Source of the DNA: Pisaster brevispinus | Taxonomy: Eukaryota; Echinodermata; Asteroidea; Forcipulatida; Asteriidae | Length of the DNA: 64,000 bases | Direction of reading: 5' to 3' | Assembly: GCA_023634235.1 (NCBI GenBank) | Contig: JAMKCF010000022.1 | Coordinates: 2,108,001 to 2,172,000 of the forward strand | Shown: positions 56,401-64,000 of the stretch, piece by piece | Position numbering within the stretch: the stretch's first letter is position 1 | Layout: every line of letters begins with the position of its first letter | Position numbers and translations under genes: made by a program | The notes under the pieces: model-generated | What the model was told of the DNA's origin: nothing | Databases searched by the model: none | The model's input: the letters and a program-made list of their open reading frames with translations, nothing else

Positions 56401-59400
56401 AGGAGAGCTCATTGCACTCGTCAGAAACCAAACTTCACAGATAAGTCTACAAAGTAAGATAACGTGACAATTTTACAAAACATGTCTGTTCGGGATGTTT
56501 AAAGAGGACCGGAAACGACCAATTCAATGCTGTAATGTACTCATTTTCCAAATAGAAAGAGTCCTCATGTGAGTGGGGAAATATTACAAGTCTCTATACT
56601 AGAGGTTTTAGCCAGGATTTAGGAAAAGGGTGTCATATTTTGCTGGAAATTTAAAAACTGGGTGTCCAAATTGTTCACTTACAATACATTTACATGTAAA
56701 TGATGGCTAAAACAGGGTGTCTAGATTTAAAACAGGGTGTCCAAAAGACACCCAGACACCCCTCTGGCTATAACTTTGTCTATACTCACATTAAAAAGTC
56801 GACATTACCATTGAACTTGACACCCTTCCAGTGCAAAATTTGTCAACATCCAAAACATCTGATGATATCATTCTGTGAAAAATGGGTCTCTACAATTTTT
56901 AGAGGGACGTTTCAGTTCATTCCTGACTTTAGGTAATATTCAATCCAAATGGCCTTGAATTTGACCTTTTGAAAAATTCCTCTTGGAATGTGAAGATCCA
57001 TTAGTTGTTAAAATCCAATGACGTTATGTTTAAAATTTCACTCTTGGCAAAAGGCAAGGGAAAACTTCACTTAGCCAATCGGAATATAACCCTTTCAGCC
57101 CCAATATGGCAACGTTGGTCGCCCAAGGTAACACTCAAATTATGCACTCAAGCCTGACCACAAAGACCATTTGTTAGAATGCTGTACATCTGTCCATGTT
57201 CACCCTCCATACCCAAGCTTGCCATCATAGGAAAGAGAAAGAACGGATCTTTCCGATGATTGTAAAATAAAATTGGGTTCCTATTATGCAATCACTTCAA
57301 ATTGGAGTGGAAAGATCCGAAATGCTAAACACCTACTGTGTTTGGGTTTACAGAACACCCTGGGGAAACGAGAACAAGAATTTGACATTTATTGGCTGAT
57401 TTCAAATGAAAGGAAATTCAATAAGTGAGTCATTTCTCATTACTTAATACTCTAAAATGAAATCTCCAAGGTAATAATATAGTTTGTAAAATCGAACTTT
57501 GATCACAAGCTTCCTGTTGTGTGAAAATGTGTGCGTCATGCTTGAGTGGTCAAACAATGTGGGCTCCAGTGGTTGTTTAGGGACCAGGACAACCAGCGGA
57601 TAAGTACCGAACGGCACAAGGTTTTTTTACCCGCCATTAGTTCACCTTATTTGAAATTGAGTGTCGGAGAAAACATAGGAGACGTTCACAGTGCCTGGGA
57701 TTACATTAGTTAACAAACTGTTTACAAACTGCCGCGACTTAGATAGCTATCTACTGGAAAACAAGCAGGGGGGTCTCTATACACAGTCTTTACTAAAAAA
57801 AAATCACACTGCACATCTTCATTATACACAATGACCTCCAAACCTTCCAGATCGCCCCAAAACCACAAGTTTGTTTACACTACACAAATCAACCAGCAAA
57901 ACCACAGAGCGCTCAGCGGGGTGCATTGGCATAGGGCATGTCTTTAGTGCATCGAAGAACCGTGTGCCTTTCAGCGAGTAAAACAGTGTCTCTCACAGAA
58001 ATACAGTCCGACGGCAATCCAACCAAAATTCTGACATCGGAGAGTTGTTATCTGACTACCTGTCCTGGATTAATTTTGACAAGACCCCCTTACGTCAAAA
58101 GAACTTGGGGCTGAAAGACCCCCAAAACTAAGACCCCCAAAATTGCTTACCGCTGAGCAGGTCTCCAGCGAGTCAAACGTATCACCCTGCTGCCCGGCGT
58201 GCGTGTTGCCCTTCTCGGACTTTTGATGTTGCCCTTTCTTTGCTGGATCCATGATGAGACCAGCATCTTGGAAGATTTGATTGAGTTTCTTCTGGTACCC
58301 CTGTCATATAAACGTATCAGGTTTACTTGGTGCCATCGCATTGTTTTGAACAGCATGTTTGTAAACGCATGTTCTTGTACCGCGCCACAAATTCGGTCGA
58401 AATTCTCCAAAACTCCCAAGTTTGCCATTGCGTTGTTTTGAACAGTATGTTTGTAAACGCATGTTCTTGTACCGCGCCACAAATTCGGTCGAAATTCTCC
58501 AAAACTCCCAAGTTTGCCATTGCGTTGTTTTGAACAGCATGTTTGTAAACACATGTTCTTGTACCGCGCCACAAATTCGGTCGAAATTCTCCAAAACTCC
58601 CAAGTTTGTAAACAAATCAGGGTTCTCCGCAGGTTTTTTCCAAAAACTGTGGAGCATTCTGGACCCACATTGTTTGATGTTTGGCCGAAGCACGCTGAAT
58701 TGACCATATTTTTGACCGCATGAGGGCGCTGTCATCAGGGAATGTCTTGCATCACAATAGCAGTTTTAGCTTATTATAATTGCCTGTTTGTAATTTTCTT
58801 GCACCAATGAAGAATACATAAAAAATAGCGATAAAAAAGTGAAAAACCCCTGTTTGTTTACTTGTTTTTCATCGAGTGAAATTTATCCACATACGCCCTC
58901 ACGTGGTCAAAAATACGGCGAATTGAAACAAGGTCTTCGGAATGTTTTCTACTTGGCGTTTCTCTTGGTTTGCAAAGCACTACTGTGCACTCTAGAGGAT
59001 TCTATATGGTTTACTCTTAATTTTTATGAGAAATTTATTAGTTTAAATTTTTTTTTTTTTTAAATATCAGCCGAAATTTGCGCGCATCGGCACGATATGC
59101 AAGCTTTTGCACGGGGAGAACCCTGCAAATGTTGTTCACTCCGCCACAAATTCGGTCAAAAATCTCCAAATACTTCATCGTTTTGAACAAATGTCGTGTA
59201 CTCTCCCTCAATGTTCCCTACTGAGACCTAGCCAAATAGCATGGAAAATGTCAAATTAAAATGGGTTATTTTGTTACCTAGAAGAATTCTATCAATGACA
59301 ACCCCGCTAAGGAATTGGTTTTTAACCCTGGTGTTTCTGGTTCACATAGCAAGCACCCTTGTTTAATGGTGTCCTCAGGCTTGTCAGCTACAGTAATTAA

Positions 59401-62400
59401 GTTCACTTATGAGGCATCCTCGGTTTCATTACCACAAATATTAATGATAATAATAATAACTCCCTTAGGAATTTCACGGCAACTCTCAGCTAATAGCCGG
59501 GGGGTTAATAAGCCACTCCTGACTGACATCAATCATGTCGAACAGACGTCTTGATAGCTTGAATTTTTGGTTTCATCTAGGTCTAAAGATTCTACATCTA
59601 AAGGTTTTGACCATTTGACAGGGATTGTGTGCGCGCATACTATTAAAAACATACTGCTGGAATCAGTGCGTTGGTGCAAGAGTGGGCAAAGATTCCTATA
59701 GTGCACAAGGAGGTCAGGCTCACCTGCTGCGTTATTTCCTCATTGAACAATTCTCCCTCGATATCGTCCCATCTGCTTTGAAGCGATGCAGATAGTGTTG
59801 GGTAAACTGGAAAGGTCACAAACAAAAATTGACAATAGTCATAACACTCAATATTTCTGGTAGTGAACCAATGGGGGACTTTTGGGACGCTAGGTGGCAG
59901 CAGACTAAAAGCCCAGTTCATATTTTCAGCGAATGCGACTGCGAAGCAAACTTTTTGACGTCACAGCTCTGTTTTTACTGCGAATGTTTCGCAAGAGTTG
60001 AGCACAGCTCAACTCTTCCGAGTTGTTCGCCGCAAATTTTTGACGTTAAAATTCCTATCGCATTTGCATTCGAGGGAAGTATGAACCAGGCTTTACCAGG
60101 TAAACCCATTGTTCTCAGTAATGTGAGCATGCTCAGAACTTTGTAAACAATGGAAATTTTTCTGGTTAGTCTGCTGCCACTTAACCTTCCAAAGTCTCCC
60201 ATTCACGACATGCAGCAAACTGAAACGTGCTCATCCTGTCCGCCATTTGGGAGTCAAAATCTACGTAAAGGAATTTTTTTTGTTTAAATAGCGGAGGTGC
60301 ATAATTCCGCGTTGTGCACAGGGGTCATTAGACTAAACCAAGCGACAGTTATGTGCTGCCATTACAGGGCAGGCAATATTCCAGACAGCGCTGCCAGCTT
60401 TTTTGTCACATGCACCACAGGCATCTGCAACCAAAGATGGCTGCCGGCTATACAAAGCACCAGCATGATGTGTTATGAAGCCTAAAGCCGTGTTCGTATT
60501 GGACTGATTTTGGATAAACTAACCGAGCAAATGGGTAACTTGACCTTTTTAAGTCCAATGCGGACAGCCCAGGAAGTTTCCCTCCCAGGTAACTTACCCG
60601 ACCCAAATGGGTAGTTTAACCGGCCAACTTCTGCCCGGTTAAATTGACCAGGTCAGTTTAACCAAGAAGAAAAGTCCAGTGCGAACGCAATCTGGGTAAA
60701 AGCCGTCCCGGTGAAAAGCCATATCCGGTTGCCCGGATTTACACGTACATGTTTACGGAAACATGTCAAATAGCACAAAACCCCCCTGTTTGACCCCATG
60801 TGTGCGCCTGCCATTAATACTCACTGGTGGCTCCTGCCAGTAGTAGCAGAAGCAGAAGCTCAGGCTTGGAATTTCATCTTTGAGAGGGCAAGGCCATTGT
60901 TCATTTTGCAAAGGGCACTTCCGTTGATCTAAAAGTCTATGGGAAAACTTTTTGAAGGGGCACCAAGGCCAAGACCAGGGGCCACAAATAGTGGCCATGT
61001 CCTCTGTGTAATTCCAGGCCTGAAAACTGACAAGATTCTTACAATTCTAGGTCATGTGATGAAAGTCCTGACTTACCCAGCAAGGAATGCTTATGGCAGA
61101 CAAGTGGAGTGTTGAAGACCATGGCGTATTCACAGGTAGACGGCTCGGACACATTGACTATGGAATTCAAGGCACCACAGGCCAGCTGCACCTACATTGA
61201 AAACAAAACCAAAACAAAGATCTCAAAATGCAGTGCTGAAACGTGAGAGTTTTACCATGAGGTGTACTGAAACAATGAAGTGTGGCGTCTTGTGACCGAG
61301 CGGATAAGAGCACCGGACTCAAGCTCTGGTGTTTCTGATCAGCAGAGTGTGGGTTCGAGTCCCGGTCGTGACGCTTGTGTGAACTAAGCTGAACGAACTA
61401 CGGCACCTTCTCTAAACTTTTTCCAGGATAACTTGCGCATAGACTTCCCCACAGTTGATTTTCCAACCCGCAAGATATCCCCAAGCAGTCCAATTATTAT
61501 TGTGGAGAAGTTGGAGGGGAAAGTATCAACTAGATGACTAAGCCACGGACGGTGAGATTCTTTCAGCAGGTGGTCTAGACGAGAGTCTCCTTGAGCAAGA
61601 AAATATCACAAGGTGTTCTCATTGCCAAGACCTATGAGATCTTACCAGTTGGCCAAACCAGGCTGCTCAGTGGCGAGTCTGCCAACATACTTGCGGATAA
61701 AATGAGCTTTGTACTGGGCAACCATCAATCCATCCTCAACTTATCCTCAATGAGTTACCCATTGTTGAGAAACTTTCCCACGACTTATACCGGAATAGTT
61801 TTGAGAAGTTGCCTTAAAATGAAACCCTCAAATATGGATCAGGTACAGATGCTTTTACTACTGGTAAAGATAGGCCTTCATTTCATTTCATTTTAAGAGG
61901 GATGTACTTTTAACAAATTAGTAGACGAATGGCGTGTCGTGGCTAGGTGGTTCGAGTGCAATCGGACTCAAGCTCAGAGTGTTGTCAGAATGTGGGTTCC
62001 GGCCCTGGTTGCATCCTTGAGAAAGACATTTAACTGTTTTGTCCTTTGCATGAGACAAAGCTGAAAGTCTTGTGTGTTGTGTATAACTTCTGACTTCTCA
62101 GCAGAGGATGTTTGCACCTGGGGGTCTCATTGCCGTTGCCCTTGTTGTCGTCCATAATTGTAAGTCCTGCCTTAAAGCCCTCTTCTTTTTTTTCTTTCTT
62201 TTTTATTTTTATTTTTTCTTTTTGATCAACTGAGGGTGGGTATCAGGGGACATTATTTGTGGCAGGATGGCTTTGTAGAGGTGCCGGTCACCTGTTCCTC
62301 CTTGCCACTCACTGGCTTGGTATTTTAATTCATTGTATTTCTCGTATCTTTTATAATTGATCTATTTGTATACTTTTATGCCAGTGTGAAGTGTAATAAA

Positions 62401-63497
62401 ACTAAAACTAATAATGAATAAGTAGAAGAACCCCAGTACACTCATTGCTAAGAGAAGAGGTTTGCCCCAGTTTTTGTGTGTGTGTGGCAAGGTTGGCTGC
62501 AATTTGCACTGAATAAACTTGTGAACCCTTAATACACGGTGAGGAGTCTCATAATTCAAACATAGTCTGCATGCCCTTTTTGAGACGCCCTTTGGGTGTA
62601 CAACAGCTGTGTGTTATAAGTTTGAACTATTATGGCCACTTACTGAAACTCTTCTGTTTTTATCACCGCATTCATCACCTTCTTTCATCAGCATTTGTTT
62701 GAAGGTGTTCCCCTCTATACTCCACTCTTGCCATATCCTAAAAAAGAGGTGAAAAGAAGTATTTAATGTTAAAGAAACCTCACTGTATATTTGATTCTCA
62801 ACTGAACAAATTTGACTCCCCCTACCCCCCCCAATCTAACAGAACCTTAGTATGCAACTCTCCAGGTATGTCGTTAGTACAAGGGGCCAATTTCAAAGTG
62901 CTGCTTAACGGTAAGCAATTTTTCGTGCTAACTATAGCAGAAACATTTGCTTAAGCGTAAGCTTATTTCACAGGTTAGCAAGAAAATTAGGCATCCAGCT
63001 TGCGCGTTCACCATGGGTTTTGCATTGTTATGTAATTCATTTTCATACAGTAAGCACCGGAAGGTTAGCTGGCCTTTTCATGTGCATATGGTTAGCAGCG
63101 CAACGAAATAGAAACTTGCGCAGTAAGCATAAAAACGGCCGTTAAGCAGCTTTATGAAATCGGGCCCAGATCTCGGAGGGAATATACCGCCTCAGAAGCT
63201 TGCAAAATACACTGACGTACGCAAAATACCGGCAGTAAAAAAAATAATCTTTGAAAAAGCAAGGGGCATTTACATTATGCAAAGGGCACTTCTTTCAGAA
63301 ATGCGTGTTCATTTCGGAGGGGCACCAAGGGCCAATACCTGGGGCAGAGAAGGCCTCAGTCATGTCGGTCATATGACATAGATTTCAAAGACTGAAAAAG
63401 ACACCGTACTTACCCTAAAATACCACTGTAAGGGTTCCATCTCAAGCTCTGCTCATGCTGCGTCACGTTCTTGAATGGACAAAACTCATACTTGTAC
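53339..63497 (-). CDS. GNPTG: GNPTG, GlcNAc-1-phosphotransferase gamma subunit, internal exons (partial)
   Basis: GNPTG is the soluble Golgi subunit that helps GlcNAc-1-phosphotransferase recognise lysosomal hydrolases for mannose-6-phosphate tagging. Six exons in transcript order: 63414-63497, 62644-62737, 61077-61191, 59724-59806, 58151-58300, 53339-53402. They join in frame to about 196 residues. They encode [38 protein letters not shown] and [20 protein letters not shown] (MRH domain, with its glycosylation site NVT), then [28 protein letters not shown], a hydrophilic linker and the coiled-coil-like [19 protein letters not shown]. All correspond to human GNPTG in order and spacing. The signal-peptide exons lie right of the window. 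The terminal exon, after the split Gly codon at 53339, was not found. The 4.7-kb last visible intron carries a minisatellite and nested transposons. Confidence 0.93.
53697..54830. repeat. Intronic minisatellite, 56-bp unit, about 20 copies
   Basis: The unit contains TTTTCACTAGTGTGTTAAGT, then GGTTTTTGGGGAGTGCAAAA and GAACCTG. A marker variant with ACTGCTTGTAAATC occurs at 54091 and 54656, 565 bp (about ten units) apart, indicating a block duplication. It lies in the GNPTG intron between exons 53339-53402 and 58151-58300. Confidence 0.95.
55080..55372. mobile_element. Foldback/MITE-like element, about 293 bp
   Basis: The left end has CACTCCAGAGTCGCG and TCGAACCAA. The right end reads TTGGTTCGGCGCGACTCTGG and AGCGCCTG, the inverse of it. 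Arms are about 37 bp. Internal GTTTCAGACAGGC copies suggest sub-repeats. In a GNPTG intron. Confidence 0.8.
56508..57060. mobile_element. Interrupted copy of the 6552-type element and its flank
   Basis: Shares ATGTACTCATTTTCCAAATA, GTCAACATCCAAAACATC and GAAAAATGGGTCT with 6430-6865. It is split by the small element at 56600-56778. Confidence 0.7.
56600..56778. mobile_element. Nested 179-bp element with 7-bp target duplication
   Basis: The left end TAGAGGTTTTAGCCAG is mirrored by a right end reading CTGGCTATAACTTTG. TCTATAC is present on both sides (56593-56599 and 56779-56785). Terminal type and duplication length suggest a hAT-like MITE. Confidence 0.75.
58151..58300 (-). CDS. GNPTG: GNPTG exon encoding [10 protein letters not shown]..
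   Basis: 50 codons, phase 0 both ends, to [10 protein letters not shown]. Acceptor TGACAG, donor G|GTAAGC. A 92-bp tandem repeat begins about 30 bp upstream of its acceptor. Confidence 0.93.
58324..58617. repeat. 92-bp tandem repeat, three full copies plus remnant
   Basis: Copies start GCCATTGCGTTGTTTTGAAC at 58332, 58424 and 58516. Each contains CCGCGCCACAAATTCGGTCG. A fourth, partial copy is split by the insertion at 58618-59125 and resumes to about 59190. Long open frames across it in several frames are artefacts of the repeat. Confidence 0.9.
58618..59125. mobile_element. DNA-transposon-like element, CAGGGTTCTCC ends, 5-bp target duplication
   Basis: Left end CAGGGTTCTCCGCAGG, right end GGGGAGAACCCTG. 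CAAAT flanks both sides (58613-58617, 59126-59130). It is inserted in the fourth 92-bp repeat copy. No transposase. It carries a further insertion at 58704-58919. A partial relative is at 17422. Confidence 0.85.
58704..58919. mobile_element. Inner foldback element inserted in the CAGGG element
   Basis: Left ATATTTTTGACCGCATGAGG is mirrored by the right end CCTCACGTGGTCAAAAATAC. GAATTGA occurs on both sides (58697-58703 and 58920-58926). The copy at 17422 has GCTGAATTGAAACAAGG uninterrupted at this spot. Confidence 0.85.
59724..59806 (-). CDS. GNPTG: GNPTG exon encoding YPTLSASLQ..
   Basis: Completes a Val codon, then 27 codons to NEEITQQ. Acceptor TTCCAG, donor G|GTGAGC. Confidence 0.95.
59890..60182. 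mobile_element. CTAGGTGGCAGCAG foldback interrupted by a TA-flanked MITE
   Basis: The outer ends match the 108-bp element at 49589-49696. Inside it, about 59908-60093 is an insertion with inverted ends AAAGCCCAGTTCATA and TATGAACCAGGCTT, flanked by TA on both sides. It sits between GNPTG exons. Confidence 0.8.
60484..60690. repeat. Weak foldback
   Basis: GTGTTCGTATTGGACTGATT at the left corresponds inversely to AAGTCCAGTGCGAACGCAAT at the right. The arms are imperfect. Confidence 0.5.
60868..61020. repeat. Dispersed repeat shared with 27016 and 63257
   Basis: GAGAGGGCAAGGCCATTG, GCAAAGGGCACTTC and GAAGGGGCACCAAGGCC occur in order. Family unknown. Confidence 0.65.
61077..61191 (-). CDS. GNPTG: GNPTG exon encoding VQLACG..VSEPSTC
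   Basis: 38 codons plus one base. Includes [19 protein letters not shown], the most conserved part of the MRH domain. Acceptor TGTAG, donor G|GTAAGT. Confidence 0.95.
61286..61380 (+). repeat. tRNA-Leu(CAA)-derived SINE head
   Basis: GTGACCGAGCGGATAAGAGC (A box), an anticodon arm CCGGA-CTCAAGC-TCTGG with anticodon CAA, a long variable arm and GTGGGTTCGAGTCCC (B box). Imperfect acceptor and T stems and the presence of sister copies argue for a SINE rather than a working tRNA gene. Confidence 0.7.
61929..62105 (+). repeat. tRNA-Leu-derived SINE, second copy
   Basis: GTCGTGGCTAGGTGG, GGACTCAAGCTC and GTGGGTTCCGGCCCTGG correspond to the copy at 61286. The body has TTGAGAAAGACATTTAACTG. Confidence 0.65.
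62644..62737 (-). CDS. GNPTG: GNPTG exon encoding IWQEWSIEG..
   Basis: Completes a Gly codon, then 31 codons ending [11 protein letters not shown]. Acceptor TTTTAG, donor A|GTAAGT. Confidence 0.9.
62883..63168. repeat. Foldback repeat, 'TTTCACAGGTTAGCAAG' family
   Basis: Starts GGGGCCAATTTCAAAGTGCT and ends AGCAGCTTTATGAAATCGGG followed by CCC. The interior has TATTTCACAGGTTAGCAAG. It lies between two GNPTG exons. Confidence 0.8.
63257..63370. repeat. Dispersed repeat shared with 27016 and 60868
   Basis: GCAAGGGGCATTTAC, GCAAAGGGCACTTC and GAGGGGCACCAAGGGCC occur in the family order. It ends just before the GNPTG exon at 63414. Confidence 0.6.
63414..63497 (-). CDS. GNPTG: GNPTG exon encoding YKYEFCPF..
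   Basis: 84 bases; 27 full codons plus split ends. Acceptor CACAAG after a pyrimidine tract, donor GG|GTAAGT. Cys and the NVT sequon match the human MRH region. Confidence 0.92.
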
Positions 63498-63717
63498 CTT
63501 GTGAGGGGAAACAAGTAGGAAAGACACAATTGAACTATGTGGATATCCAGAGCAGAATGCCACGTGAACATGGACTCCGTTTTATCAATCCTGCTTGCAG
63601 TGATTGTAAAATTCCGCGTCTCCGACTTCTTTGTCTCAACTTCCTACATCTCAGACTTCCATGTGTTAGAATTCTGTGGCTAAGACCTCCATGGGTTAGA
63701 TCTCCATGGAACCTCCT

Positions 63718-63864
63718 GGGCCCAATTTTCATGGAGCTGCTTGAGCACAAAATGAGGTTACCAGCCAAACTACCATGTCACCTGTACCATTTGTGACTGG
63801 TATCCTGCTCATTTCTGCTTAGCAGAAAATTTTTCTGCTTACGCAGCTCTATGAAATTGGGCCC
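63718..63864. repeat. Foldback repeat, 'GGGCCCAATTTCATA' family
   Basis: Starts GGGCCCAATTTTCATGGAGC and ends CAGCTCTATGAAATTGGGCC. About 147 bp. Confidence 0.85.
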
Positions 63865-64000
63865 TGGTTGTATAGTGATGCTAATCAGTGTAAATTACAA
63901 AACTATTCAGTATTAGGTCCTAAAACTTGCTGAAATTACTAACAGTAATGCGTATATCAATAATGTGCATCAGACCAATTTGCCAAATGCTGTGTTTTTT

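Noticed and set aside
58147..58735. Several overlapping open frames of 80-186 codons on the minus strand
   Set aside because: They are products of the 92-bp tandem repeat read in rotating frames. The real coding exon (58151-58300) uses a different frame that matches GNPTG.

Overview
The window looks like nuclear DNA from an invertebrate deuterostome, most probably an echinoderm (a sea star or relative). This is inferred from spliced genes with deuterostome-type families (stomatin, alpha-2,8-sialyltransferase, GNPTG, a TMEM151-like protein), an AT-rich background, long G/C homopolymers, tRNA-derived SINEs and a high load of short inverted-repeat elements. The species cannot be fixed from sequence alone. 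There is no bacterial, organellar or CRISPR content.

Layout. 1-2574 (+): the last two coding exons of serine hydroxymethyltransferase. 2.6-23 kb: gene-poor, with two large minisatellites (50-bp units at 7.04-8.24 kb, 23-bp units at 8.82-10.93 kb), SINEs and foldback elements, plus one weak candidate exon near 20.8 kb. 23.1-29.7 kb (-): a complete six-exon stomatin gene (286 codons). 32.6-33.7 kb (+): a single-exon class A GPCR interrupted by one apparent extra C. 37.8-40.5 kb (-): a single-exon membrane protein joining a secreted-type ectodomain (EGF and a CCP-like segment), a Ser-Trp-Asn repeat stalk and a TMEM151-like membrane region. 44.6-47.0 kb (+): a complete three-exon ST8Sia-type sialyltransferase (376 codons). 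53.3-63.5 kb (-): six internal exons of GNPTG, the gamma subunit of GlcNAc-1-phosphotransferase. Its first exons lie beyond the right edge and its terminal exon was not identified.

The genes do not form a pathway. Two of them (ST8Sia and GNPTG) act in the Golgi on glycans, which is probably coincidental. The most unusual protein is the TMEM151-like fusion with its homogeneous (SWN)n tract. The most informative non-coding material is a set of nested transposon insertions around the GNPTG exons. There, target-site duplications and empty-site copies inside the same window let the order of insertion be read directly.

Exon boundaries were placed by hand from reading frame, GT/AG signals, intron phase and remembered family sequences. 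No search, alignment or expression data were available.
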